DNA of 64,000 nt, from the NCBI GenBank assembly GCA_012295225.1, contig WMKK01000006.1, positions 682,001-746,000 on the forward strand, written 5' to 3'. Of the stretch, positions 18,012 to 27,486 are shown in pieces (within the stretch, counting starts at the first letter, position 1; every line of letters starts with the position of its first letter). The notes under the pieces were generated by a model. The model saw only the letters and a program-made list of their open reading frames with translations, was not told the DNA's origin and ran no database searches. Position numbers and translations under genes: made by a program. The DNA is from Ostreococcus mediterraneus. Its lineage: Eukaryota; Chlorophyta; Mamiellophyceae; Mamiellales; Bathycoccaceae.

Positions 18012-20449
18012 ATGCGTGCGCTGACGCTCGGACGCCACGCGCACAACGCGCTCCGCGGAACGTGCGCGCCGCCTCACAGCGGTGTCGTGGCGTGCACGAT
18101 TCACGGCGACGGTGTGGTGACGTACGACGTCGATGATGAGGTACGACGCGCGCCATGCGTTGTAGTCACGCGCATTCGCTCGCTCGATGCCGCACGCGCG
18201 CTAGGGATGCAAACGCGCGCGATGCGAACGCGCGAAGCGAACGCGCTCGTGGCGGCTGCTCTTGTTACGACTGGACGACTGACGATGATGACCTCGTATG
18301 CGCGCACTGTGCGCGTACGCTTTATGTGCATACACAGAAACGTAAACGATCGTGGGCTATTGATCGCGGTTACGCGTTCGCGTGCGCAGTGACGTGCGAT
18401 GGGGAGACGTATTACGCGGCGACGTCGAGCGAACGCGCGGGTGGGGAGACGAGTCTGTGCGCGTGGAGCGTGAACGGTACCGAGAGTGAACGAGCGGCGA
18501 CAGTGAGAGATGCAGCGAAGGATAGTACATGCGTGATGAAGTTTAAGGGTGATGGTCAGGTGTGCGCGCTCTTGGCTGTAGTTGGTGGGACGCTGGCTGT
18601 AGCGACGAGCGGCGAGACGCAGCTCTTTGACTCGAGAGCACGACTGCTGCACACGTTTGCCGCCGATGGCACGTCGCGGCGCGTGGAGACTGTTACGGCG
18701 CTACCCGCTTCGGCTGGTGCACTCGTGGTTAGTACCGATCATGCGCTCAAGAAGCGAAAAGTGCTAGCGATTGTCGAGAGCCAGGGTGAAAAGCGAAGGG
18801 TGGAAAAGGCGTGGGAATTTGACGTAACGCACCCGGATGGGGACGATAAAGCTCGTGTCGTCACCGCGGCAAGTGACGGTGAGACGTTTATGATTTTATG
18901 GGATGATGGGTTGTGGGCTTTACACGACGCCGGTGACGGTGAGCTCCGCCGCAAACTCAGCCTTGATGGATTGGAGGTGAAATCGAGCACCGCAGCGTCG
19001 GGGAAGCGTAGTAAAACGAGTGAAGAAACGTCAACTTTAAGCGATGCGGCGGCTTTGAGTTTATCGGAAGACTATTACGCCATCGTTGCAAACTCTAAAG
19101 AAGAATCCACGGTTCTCGTGGCAGTCTTGGATTCACGCTATGGCGCAGTACACTTGGCAGAGGATATAAGCCAAAGCGCAGAACAAAGTGTTGGGAGAAC
19201 ATCAGGGGTGTGCCTTGCTGCGACTTCGGGAAGCTTAGTCATAGGTCTCTCCGAACACGTTTTAGCGGTACAGTTTGAGCTCCCAGAGCTATCTCTCGCG
19301 TCGCTTGTTGGTTCGCTTAGCGTACACGCCAAGCCAGACTCGAATTCTGCGTCTGCTCGTATTTTGGGCGCCAAATCCAGCAACGCATGTACACCACCAC
19401 AACATGCGTCTGTGGCGCCGAATTGGAAAGTAGGCATGTCTAAGTTAAATGGACAAGAAATCGTGAGTTTAGGAATGTGCAGTGATAACTGGGACGAAAA
19501 AGATGTCGAAGTAAAGGAGGCTGAGACGCGAAAGGTAGCTGAAACGTTGGCTAGTGGGAGTAAAAAGGCGGCAGCTATGATGAAACCCTTGCTTAAGACG
19601 CTTCCTATTTCTCAGTCGATCATAGATGGCGCTTTAAGAGGTGCGTTAGTGCATCGGTCGTGGGAACCTGTGTCCGTGTTGTTAGCTGAGGGACATATTT
19701 CTGGCTCAGCCGCCGCGCCTCAACTCATGGCGGCGCTTTTAGAGGAGGACATGCTCGATGAAGTCAAGAACTTTCTGCTTCACGCAAAGGATGTTTCTGC
19801 GCAAGATTTAAGTGTAGCACTTGTTGCTTGTCTCAAACGAGATACGACCGAGGAATACTTGAAAAGGCGAGCTGGTGAGGCTAAGAAGGTTGCAATCACA
19901 GCTCTGGATGAAGCGGAGAAATATGTCGCAGATGAAAATCAGAGTCGGGAAGCCAAGCAAGTGAAGATTGCGCGAGCTAGATTATTAGTTGCTGCATACG
20001 ATGGATTCCAACCTTGGGCGCAAGAACTGCATGTTCTCATCGCTCGCACCCTGGATCCAACATTGAGCACGAGTGTGTTGCGCCCTCTGCCCAAGGAACA
20101 GTGCCTTGCGCTCCTTGGATACCTCCTCGTTTGGGCAAAGTTCTATGCTAATTCTGGGGGATTATTCGCAACTGTGAATACATTAGCTGAACCTGGTATT
20201 CCGAACGCGAGCGACGTCGTATCTTGGGCTACGGCGCTCCTCGATGCGCAGCTTTCGATGTTTTGTCTCGCAAAGGACGCCTCCGAGCTTGTCCGCGAAC
20301 TCAAAGATTCGTGCGCGATGATGTTAGCGATGATGAAGCCCTTGGCCACGCTTCGAGGTGCACTTCAGCATGTGGTCGAAGGCTCTCCGTTACCTGAACA
20401 AAGCGGCGTAGTGTCTACTACGTACACAATTGAAGGCGTGAACTGGTGA
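18012..20449 (+). CDS. NOL11/Utp8-like SSU-processome protein (two exons)
   Basis: Exons 18012-18140 and 18338-20449, phase 0, 746 aa. The joined N-terminus reads VVTYDVDDE then KRKRSWAIDRGYAF, resembling the NOL11 'LYKVSDQKPLGSW' start of a WD-like propeller. The C-terminal half is helical, ending near LPKEQCLALLGYLLVWAKFY, similar to the NOL11 'LL-x-YL-x-x-WL' region. NOL11/Utp8 belongs to the t-UTP subcomplex that couples rRNA transcription and processing in the nucleolus. The 197-nt intron has donor GTACGA, a CTGAC and acceptor ACACAG. The match is by pattern only. A longer 5' exon starting at 17856 is possible but gives Arg-rich sequence. Confidence 0.5.
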
Positions 20450-20496
20450 TTAATGATTATTCTACAACATTCTAGCAATACGCGCTGCTTCTGCAC

Positions 20497-20751
20497 CTAC
20501 TTTGAGCCAAACCACCCACGTTTGCTTGCTTTATCCTTCTTTTCTTTCACGAACTGCCTATAGCGCTCGCCGGTCTCCGTGCCGCTTTGCATCAAGCGTT
20601 CACCCATGGCAAATTTCTCGTTCAGCTGTTTCTCGTGGTTCCACTTTTCGTACGCGGGATAGCCATAGTACGCACCGATCGCGCCGGCAGCGACGACCCA
20701 GGCCAAGCCGCCGCCGTTGCGCACGCCGAACAAATTAGACAACGTGGACAT
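20497..20751 (-). CDS. Small single-span membrane protein, unidentified
   Basis: 84 aa: a short N-terminus with RNGGG, one hydrophobic helix at about 15-34 ([17 protein letters not shown]), then a long Lys/Glu-rich amphipathic tail ending KRGWFGSK. No family recognised. Size and a single N-terminal span followed by a charged helix are typical of small mitochondrial inner-membrane or plastid accessory proteins, but no targeting peptide is clear. ATG 20751 gives a compact protein; the frame is open upstream into the divergent promoter. It diverges from mitochondrial EF-G1 with 133 bp between starts. Confidence 0.6.
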   Translation of the reverse strand: MSTLSNLFGVRNGGGLAWVVAAGAIGAYYGYPAYEKWNHEKQLNEKFAMGERLMQSGTETGERYRQFVKEKKDKASKRGWFGSK

Positions 20752-20884
20752 CGCGCGCGCCAGTGTGCGGTGCCGCGCGAGCCTCCGTTCTCTATACCCT
20801 AGACGCGCACACACCACGAAAACGGCGGCGCCTATCGACACTTTGCCGCGCGCAAGTCACGGACGTCGAGTGAAATCGCTACGA

Positions 20885-23167
20885 ATGCGTGGTAAACACG
20901 CCATTCGTTCGATTACTACCGCCGCGCGGGCGAGAACGCTCGCCATCGATGCGCAGTCGTGGTGCACGACGAGTGGCACCTGGCTGTCACGGGCGCTCGG
21001 CGCAAGAGCTGACGGCGACATGCGCGGCGTGAATGGACACCACCACGTGCGAACGATAGGTAGACGGACGTATTCGAGTGGACATGGGACTGGCGCAGAA
21101 GAGCTCAAGCGAAATATTGGGATTTCGGCACATATTGATAGTGGAAAGACGACTTTGACGGAACGCATCTTGTTCTACACTGGAAGGATCAACGCTATTC
21201 ACGAGGTGCGAGGGAAGGATGGCGTCGGAGCAAAGATGGACTCTATGGAGCTTGAAAGAGAAAAGGGTATCACCATTCAGTCCGCGGCGACGTTCTGCCG
21301 ATGGAAGGAATCTGATATTAATATTATTGATACACCCGGGCACGTCGACTTTACCATCGAAGTTGAACGAGCGTTGCGAGTACTGGATGGCGCGATTTTG
21401 GTTTTATGCTCCGTAGGCGGCGTGCAATCGCAGTCTATTACAGTTGACCGACAAATGCGTCGCTACAACGTTCCAAGATTGTGCTTTGTGAACAAGTGCG
21501 ATCGCGCTGGGGCAAACCCATGGAAAGTACTCAGTCAAGTTCGGGACAAGTTAAAGTTGAATGCGGCGGCAGTCCAGATCCCAATTGGTTTAGAAGATCA
21601 ACACGAAGGTGTGGTCGATTTAGTTCGAATGCAGTCTGTCGTTTTCTCGGGAGCGAACGGACAGGATATTACCATCGGGGAGGTACCAGAGAACTTGAAG
21701 AAACTCGCCGAAGAGAAGCGCAAAGTCTTAATCGAGTGCGTGGCTGAAGTTGACGAAGAGTTGGGCGACTTGTTCTTGGTCGGCGAAGAACCAACGACTG
21801 AACAACTTATTGCGGCTATCAGACGGGCGACAATTGCGAATGAATTCTCGCCTCTATTTATGGGGAGTGCGTATAAAAATCGCGGCGTTCAACTTCTGTT
21901 GGACGGAGTCGTGGACTACCTGCCAGCACCGTCACAAGTGAAGAACGTTGCACTCGATCTCGCCAAAGAAGAAGCACCATTAGTACTGTCAAATGATTTG
22001 AAGGCTCCTCTCGTGGCGCTCGCATTTAAGCTCGAAGAAGGTAAATTTGGTCAGCTTACATACCTTCGTGTCTACCAAGGACAGATTGAAAAAGGCATGA
22101 CGATTACGAACACGTCGACTGGCAAGAAACTCAAAGTTCCGCGTCTCGTACGAATGCACAGTGACGACATGGAAGACGTCACGTCGGCACCATCGGGTGA
22201 TATCGTCGCGCTCTTTGGAGTTGAGTGTAAGAGCGGTGACACGTTTACCGACGGAACGGTCAATTACGCGATGACATCTATGAAGATTCCTGATCCAGTG
22301 ATGTCTCTTGCAATCACCCCAAAGAGTAAAGGAGAAACTGCTAACTTCAGTAAAGCGCTTCAGCGCTTCCAAAGAGAGGATCCGACGTTTAGAGTACACT
22401 TGGATGAGGAGAGTGCGCAAACTATCATTAGTGGTATGGGTGAATTACACCTTGATATTTACGTCGAACGTATGCGCCGCGAGTATAAGGTCGATTGCGA
22501 CGTTGGCCAGCCGCGAGTCAACTACCGCGAGGCGATTACAAAGCGAGCCGAGTTCGACTACCTGCACAAGAAGCAGTCTGGTGGTCAAGGTCAATACGGT
22601 AAAGTTGTCGGCTACATTGAACCGCTGGAGGATAGCACGGAAGTCATCTTCGAAAACGGCATCGTAGGTAATGCTATCGCGCCTTCTTTCATTCAAGCCG
22701 TAGAAAAGGGTTTCAAAGAGGCTGCTCTCAGTGGCGGATTGGTTGGCTACCCTGTGGAAGGAGTGAAAATTGTTTTGACTGATGGGGCATCGCACGCGGT
22801 TGATTCCTCTGAACTAGCATTCAAGCTCGCCGCGCTTGCCGCTTTCCGTCAATCTTTCCACAATGCTGGTCCTAAGCTTTTAGAACCAATCATGAAAGTC
22901 GATATCACTGTGCCATCTGAATTCCAAGGTACCGTTATCGGTAACATTAACAGACGCAAGGGAAATATTAATGACTCCACGGCGGAAGGCGACGACGTCT
23001 TGATCTCATCTTTGGTACCTTTAAGCCAGATGTTTGGTTACAGCACCGAGTTGCGAAGTATGACACAAGGTAAGGGAGAGTTTACCATGGAATACGGCTC
23101 GCACCAACCGGTGACGCAAGACGTCCAAAACGAATTGATTGCCAAGATGGGCAAAGCGGCGAAATAA
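20885..23167 (+). CDS. MEFG1: Mitochondrial translation elongation factor G1
   Basis: 760-aa translocase GTPase of the mitochondrial ribosome. An Arg/Ala/Thr presequence of about 75 residues ([18 protein letters not shown]) is followed by the G domain: [10 protein letters not shown] (P-loop), the switch region with [18 protein letters not shown], and NKCDRAG. Domains II-V follow, with [20 protein letters not shown] and [11 protein letters not shown]. The [11 protein letters not shown] wording and overall size match mEFG1 rather than plastid EF-G or mEFG2. ATG 20885 begins the presequence. It faces the HAD gene tail to tail with 56 bp between stops. Confidence 0.95.
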   Translation: MRGKHAIRSITTAARARTLAIDAQSWCTTSGTWLSRALGARADGDMRGVNGHHHVRTIGRRTYSSGHGTGAEELKRNIGISAHIDSGKTTLTERILFYTGRINAIHEVRGKDGVGAKMDSMELEREKGITIQSAATFCRWKESDINIIDTPGHVDFTIEVERALRVLDGAILVLCSVGGVQSQSITVDRQMRRYNVPRLCFVNKCDRAGANPWKVLSQVRDKLKLNAAAVQIPIGLEDQHEGVVDLVRMQSVVFSGANGQDITIGEVPENLKKLAEEKRKVLIECVAEVDEELGDLFLVGEEPTTEQLIAAIRRATIANEFSPLFMGSAYKNRGVQLLLDGVVDYLPAPSQVKNVALDLAKEEAPLVLSNDLKAPLVALAFKLEEGKFGQLTYLRVYQGQIEKGMTITNTSTGKKLKVPRLVRMHSDDMEDVTSAPSGDIVALFGVECKSGDTFTDGTVNYAMTSMKIPDPVMSLAITPKSKGETANFSKALQRFQREDPTFRVHLDEESAQTIISGMGELHLDIYVERMRREYKVDCDVGQPRVNYREAITKRAEFDYLHKKQSGGQGQYGKVVGYIEPLEDSTEVIFENGIVGNAIAPSFIQAVEKGFKEAALSGGLVGYPVEGVKIVLTDGASHAVDSSELAFKLAALAAFRQSFHNAGPKLLEPIMKVDITVPSEFQGTVIGNINRRKGNINDSTAEGDDVLISSLVPLSQMFGYSTELRSMTQGKGEFTMEYGSHQPVTQDVQNELIAKMGKAAK

Positions 23168-23223
23168 TTTTAGTCTACGAATACAAGATCAAAAATCTAA
23201 AAACTAAAGTGTTAAATAATGAA

Positions 23224-24027
23224 TTACGCCGCGTCGACGATTTTGTTCGGAGGGATTTGGAAATTGAAATGCATCTCGGACTTGAGTAACGTCACAAAGT
23301 CGTGCATGTTGTCACACACAAAATGCGGAACCATCTCTTCTGGCAATTCATCCACCCCGAAATCTTCTTTCCAAGCTTTAGTACGCCCGCTGTCGAGTAG
23401 GACAGTGATTGCACCCGCTCTATTACCACTCACAACGTCATCTTTAGCGCTATCACCAACCATAATGACTTCTCCGGGTTCGCATCCCCATAGTTTGCAA
23501 ATATGCAAAAGCGCATCTGGCGCGGGCTTGTATGGCTTGAATTCTCGACTCAAAGCCGGTTCAAATGGTGTAAGTGACCAAATTGAACTGTGAAATACAT
23601 CCACCGATGATCTCGCGTTACGAGTGACCAATGCACGCGGAATACCGATCGCATCTAACGTTTCCGCAACAGCGCTCGCGCCCGCCATGAGCGTCGTCGT
23701 TTTCAGTGCCTCACGCTCCATCTCTCCTATAATCTCGTACGCCTTGGTTCGTCGCTCTTCCGGCCAGGAATCGACTTCGCCTAAAATATCCGGCGTTTCG
23801 CATCCACATCGTCGCCTCATCTCCACGAAATCTAACTTAGCGCTCTGCGTGAGCGTGCCATCCATGTCGAACACGACACCCTTAATCACTTTTTTCGCAC
23901 TCATGGCTCGAACAGCTTCAAACGATTTCGTTGACGACGAGGAGGAAGCTTGCGCCGAAGACGCGCGAATAAAATTTTGTAGAGGAAAATTCGCGTGACC
24001 CGAAAGACGCTGAAGAAGAATTCTCAT
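23224..24027 (-). CDS. HAD-superfamily phosphatase (At2g33255-like)
   Basis: 267 aa. An N-terminal Arg/Ser-rich segment of about 45 residues suggests organelle import, then VVFDMDGTLTQS (nucleophile Asp), LVTRNARSS (motif II Thr), EFKPYKPAPDALLHICK (motif III Lys) and VMVGDSAKDDV (motif IV). Sequence order and wording closely follow the plant HAD protein At2g33255, whose substrate is not known to me. An in-frame ATG at 24129 would extend the protein by 34 residues and place its start only 35 bp after the eIF5 stop on the same strand; ATG 24027 leaves 137 bp. Either way, co-transcription with eIF5 is plausible. Confidence 0.88.
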   Translation of the reverse strand: MRILLQRLSGHANFPLQNFIRASSAQASSSSSTKSFEAVRAMSAKKVIKGVVFDMDGTLTQSAKLDFVEMRRRCGCETPDILGEVDSWPEERRTKAYEIIGEMEREALKTTTLMAGASAVAETLDAIGIPRALVTRNARSSVDVFHSSIWSLTPFEPALSREFKPYKPAPDALLHICKLWGCEPGEVIMVGDSAKDDVVSGNRAGAITVLLDSGRTKAWKEDFGVDELPEEMVPHFVCDNMHDFVTLLKSEMHFNFQIPPNKIVDAA

Positions 24028-24164
24028 GTATGCGCGACTTAGAGTGTGGATAACAAGATTACTCTCGAGTCTTAAAAGGGGGGCGCGAACGCGACGGGAG
24101 CTCAAAATCGATGAAAATGTTCGTAACATATCACAAGAGATCAACAAAAGAGAGTATTTTGAAC

Positions 24165-25478
24165 CTAATCGCTATCTTCATCTTCGCTCTCATCGAGCCA
24201 TTCGATGAATTTTTCAGCCTGCTTGCGAACGGCTTGACTAACCTTGGCTTCAACTTCGATGCTTGCCGCCGCCTCAACGTCATCGTTCCAAGCCTTGATG
24301 ACGTCTTCTTCCACCAGATCGAATTCGTACAATTGGTTTAAGATTAAAGAGAACGCTTTGAACCCAGAAGTTGCCGTTTCAGTGACGTAGCGTTCGAAGC
24401 CACATAATAAGGCACGCTGCGTCTTGGCATCCGGGCACGCGGCTTCGACGTAATCCTTCTTGGCTTTAATTTGAGGAGGGATGGGCTCATCTTCGTCAAA
24501 GATCGCTTCAAGAAGGAAGTAGATACCAAGCTCGAGAGAGTCTACGCCAAGGCTGTCAGAGTTGAGATACTCGGCAGTCTTTGCGGCGTCATTCTTCGTA
24601 GCATAAACTCGAAGCTTTGAGATGCGAGGATCTTCTTCTTCTTCAGAGCTCTCATCTTGAATACTGGCATCCTTCATTTTGTCCGCAACGACGGTCACCA
24701 TGCCTGCCGCACCGTCGGTGAGTTGCTCCTCAGCGCGAGCCTTCGCAGCAGCAGCAGACGTATCAGTAGCCCAAACGACTTCGTCGTTGCCATCGTCGTC
24801 GTCGTCATCTGGCTCAGACGCAGAAGACGCATCATCCACGCCGGCGGAACCTTCATCATCAGCCTTCTCCTTCTTTTCTTTCTTCTCTTTCTTGTCTTTC
24901 TTCTCTTTCTTGTCTTTCTTCTCCTTTTTTTCCTTGCGTTTACGACGGCGTTCTTCGTCGTCAAGCGCGGCACCCGCCTCTTCGCGTTCGCGTTCGGCGC
25001 GGCGGAGTTGCTTTTCCTTTTTGTCCTTTTTAATCTCGGGAGGATTTTTGCAAATAAACGTGCACAATTTGTGGCGCATATCCACATCAGAAAGCGCACC
25101 GCATGCCTTGCACTTCAAGTGAATGGTTTCACGCTTTGAAATCTCAATCATCGTCTCTGGGTTGCCGCACGAGAAGCACTGCACAAAGCGCTTGATGAAG
25201 CCTTCGAGCGTTTGCGCCAACTTGCCCGCGTCGTGCGCGCCGTTCACGATGCACGTTCCCGACTTTTCATCAAACTTTGTCTGAGCCCCGAGCTCATTAC
25301 CAAAGAATTTCAACGTATACAGTGTCGGTCGCGCTAAAGCCTTCGACACGTCAACCAGGTTCACCACGTTTGTCTTGATCCCGTTTCCGCGACCTTCAAT
25401 CTTTGATTGAATGGCGGGCATTTTATACCGATAGAACTGGTCCCCGGCGTTCGACGCACCGATATTAATCATGCTCAT
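24165..25478 (-). CDS. EIF5: Translation initiation factor eIF5
   Basis: 437-aa GTPase-activating protein for eIF2 in start-codon selection. The N-terminal eIF5/eIF2beta domain (MSMINIGASNAGDQFYRY) contains the catalytic Arg region and a zinc ribbon CFSCGNPET...CKACG at about 101-127. Then comes a long Lys/Glu/Asp linker (about 150-215) and a W2/HEAT domain to the end, finishing in the acidic-aromatic AA-box FIEWLDESEDEDSD. The ATG at 25478 is clear. The Lys-rich linker is encoded by a near-perfect polypurine strand (see repeat). It shares a 411-bp divergent promoter with TGD4. Confidence 0.95.
   Translation of the reverse strand: MSMINIGASNAGDQFYRYKMPAIQSKIEGRGNGIKTNVVNLVDVSKALARPTLYTLKFFGNELGAQTKFDEKSGTCIVNGAHDAGKLAQTLEGFIKRFVQCFSCGNPETMIEISKRETIHLKCKACGALSDVDMRHKLCTFICKNPPEIKKDKKEKQLRRAEREREEAGAALDDEERRRKRKEKKEKKDKKEKKDKKEKKEKKEKADDEGSAGVDDASSASEPDDDDDDGNDEVVWATDTSAAAAKARAEEQLTDGAAGMVTVVADKMKDASIQDESSEEEEDPRISKLRVYATKNDAAKTAEYLNSDSLGVDSLELGIYFLLEAIFDEDEPIPPQIKAKKDYVEAACPDAKTQRALLCGFERYVTETATSGFKAFSLILNQLYEFDLVEEDVIKAWNDDVEAAASIEVEAKVSQAVRKQAEKFIEWLDESEDEDSD
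24863..24934. repeat. Polypyrimidine/polypurine tract with about 18-bp periodicity, inside eIF5
   Basis: About 72 bp that are almost pure C/T on the plus strand (two G interruptions), built from repeats of TTTCTTCTCTTTCTTGTC-like units. On the coding strand it encodes alternating Lys, Glu and Asp (KKEKKDKKEKK pattern). Mirror-like homopurine tracts of this length can form triplex DNA; that is inference. Confidence 0.75.
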
Positions 25479-25889
25479 GATTGCTCGTCGTGTATTATCT
25501 CAAAATTCCTCGTCACCCTCCTCCCGCGTCTCGCGCTTTCCACTCCTCCTCCTCCTCGTCGTCGTCGTGTTTTCGCTCAATCACGTCTCTGAAAACAATC
25601 ACGCCGATGCGCGCGTCGTCGTCGTCGTCGTCGTCGTCGCGTTCGTCGTCGTCGTCGCGTTCGTCGTCGTCGTCGCGTTCGCACTTGGTTAACGTCCTCA
25701 CCGTGCTAGCGGTCACATACACCCACGCGCGTCGTCCCGTCGCGGTCTCGCGTTCGACGCCCTGGGGTTTGTCCGCGTCCACGTCCAGCGCAGTCGGGCG
25801 GTCTGGGGCCCGTGACCGTGGACGAATAAGTGGGGCGATTGGCTCGGTGGTGCGCGACACTGGTGGACACGACGACGACGACGACGACG
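25479..25889. promoter_or_regulatory. Divergent promoter between eIF5 and TGD4
   Basis: A 411-bp region between two start codons on opposite strands. It contains the GTC-rich repeat at 25615-25680 and GAC runs near 25870-25890. No TATA box was recognised. The TGD4 frame is open from 25830 but only with a GTG. Confidence 0.5.
25615..25680. repeat. (GTC)n microsatellite passing into an 18-bp minisatellite
   Basis: Eight GTC units followed by about three copies of an 18-bp unit GCGTTCGTCGTCGTCGTC. It lies in the shared eIF5/TGD4 promoter; length polymorphism is likely. Confidence 0.9.
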
Positions 25890-27431
25890 ATGGGAACCGA
25901 ACGACCGTCGCATCTGAAACTCCAAGGGTTTAAACCCATGAAGTCTGCCCTGGCGCGAGCGTTCAACGCGGACGACACGACGAGCGCGTGCGGGGTGGAG
26001 GGACTGGCCAAGGCGCACCCGTCGAGGCTGGGGACGTTGGGGACGTGCGCGCCGAGTGGATTGGCGCGAGCGCAACAGGTGTTTATGGCACAAAAGTTCT
26101 TAAATGTGCCAGCGATGCCGAGTTATGTAAAACATGAAGGAGGGTTAGTGCTCGATCGAGTGGTGGCGAACGTGGGTGCGGGGGAGTGGTGGACGACGTT
26201 GACGTGTCGGGTGCGGGCGCAACGCGCGTGGGAGACGCCAAACGCGCGGGAAGGGAAGGCGCATAGAGCTTTGTTAGATCCATCTATGTACGCCTTGGGG
26301 GGGAGATTTCGGACGAGTGTACTCGATCGAGTCGTCGTGAAGGCGATAGGAGAGTTGGGGTCGGTGCAAGGCGTTACAGAAGCCATCTCGTCGAAATTTA
26401 AAGCGGCAACCAAGCGCGGCACGGTTGCGGTGGTTGAAGGCGACGGTGCGGCGGTTGGAGCGGGGAACAAGACCATGGATCCCACGGAAACGCGAGGAAG
26501 ATTGAGTATTCAGAGTAAGATACCCGCGCACATCGTGTCCATGGATATTTCCCACAACGAGCGACATCAAATGTCAGAAGGATACATGGATGGACCGACG
26601 TCCGCGTCGGTGAGCGTGGCGAGTCGAGGACGACGGGCACTCAACTACCGCATCGGTGCGCGCAAGTGGTTGTCAAAGGATTTACCCGCCTTCGAGCCTG
26701 CACCGGGCGGGGGATTGCGCAAACCACCTCGTAAGGAGCTTCAAGCGGGTGCATCTTTTGAACAACAGTTTGTGCTATGGCGAGGACGTCGAAGACGCAA
26801 GGCAAACTCGACGCAAGCACAAACCGGCTACACCGCGATGCCGCAAGTACCAACACTTAGCATTGGAGGTATTTATGGCGCCGTCGCGCGTAAGAGCTTA
26901 GATGATGATTACTCCAGTGGCAGAAGTGTGGACTTTCAGAACTTTGGTTCCATCGCCGTGCACGCGCAAGCGGGTTCATTTTCTCGTCCGTTGTTGGACT
27001 TTACATCCATCAATTTGCGCATCGATGCCGCGGGCGTTGGTGGCTCAAGTCGACCACTTGATGCTGAAAATCAAAAGCCAATGTCTTTAGCTGACCGTTT
27101 CATCACCATGGATGGCCGATTGAAGGCGAATCCGCTTTCGGTGACGCTATCGCTGGGACAACAACTCATCGGCCCATTGAGACTGCGCGCTGAAGTGCGC
27201 GCGAGCGGCGGCGAAGCGCTCAACGCCACACGTGCCGGCATTAGCGCTATCAAGGCGCGAAAGCGCTTAAATGAAGTGACCGAATCTGTAACAAAGCAAC
27301 TGTTGTCGCCTGAGGTTATTTATGGCGTAGATTGTGCATTACCCCCAGTTCTTGGGAGCGCGCGCGTCGTCGCATGGTACAACGTCACGAGACGGGAAGG
27401 TTTTGCTGAAATGCGACTATTTGATTTATAA
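25890..27431 (+). CDS. TGD4: TGD4-like plastid outer-envelope lipid transfer protein
   Basis: 513 aa. Collinear short matches to plant TRIGALACTOSYLDIACYLGLYCEROL 4: 'FMAQKFLNVPAMPSY' (plant FFHRFMASPLIPSF), 'DPSMYALG' (DKSLYALG), 'FVLWRG' (DLWRG), 'LLDFTSINLRID' (FFDLTRFHARLD), 'SLGQQLIGPL' (SLQQQIVGPF) and the C-terminal 'VIYGVDCALPPVLGSARVVAWY...MRLFDL' (IEYALQVLLSAKAVVSY...LRFFET). TGD4 is a beta-barrel-like outer-envelope protein that binds phosphatidate and works with the TGD1/2/3 ABC complex in ER-to-plastid lipid import. The algal form has a longer Arg-rich loop in the middle. ATG 25890 is the first ATG in frame. Confidence 0.82.
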   Translation: MGTERPSHLKLQGFKPMKSALARAFNADDTTSACGVEGLAKAHPSRLGTLGTCAPSGLARAQQVFMAQKFLNVPAMPSYVKHEGGLVLDRVVANVGAGEWWTTLTCRVRAQRAWETPNAREGKAHRALLDPSMYALGGRFRTSVLDRVVVKAIGELGSVQGVTEAISSKFKAATKRGTVAVVEGDGAAVGAGNKTMDPTETRGRLSIQSKIPAHIVSMDISHNERHQMSEGYMDGPTSASVSVASRGRRALNYRIGARKWLSKDLPAFEPAPGGGLRKPPRKELQAGASFEQQFVLWRGRRRRKANSTQAQTGYTAMPQVPTLSIGGIYGAVARKSLDDDYSSGRSVDFQNFGSIAVHAQAGSFSRPLLDFTSINLRIDAAGVGGSSRPLDAENQKPMSLADRFITMDGRLKANPLSVTLSLGQQLIGPLRLRAEVRASGGEALNATRAGISAIKARKRLNEVTESVTKQLLSPEVIYGVDCALPPVLGSARVVAWYNVTRREGFAEMRLFDL

Positions 27432-27486
27432 AAATAGTAAATGATTGCTGCTGCGCTACCTTGTATTAAAATTAAAAACTATGCCA

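Noticed and set aside
17705-18392. Plus-strand frames before the NOL11-like gene (143 and 178 codons)
   Set aside because: Mostly Arg-rich; only residues after 18012 fit, and these are used as exon 1 of the spliced model.
25481-26093. Ser- and Asp-rich frames over the GTC repeats on both strands
   Set aside because: Products are translations of the triplet repeat (poly-Ser, poly-Asp) and end in low complexity.
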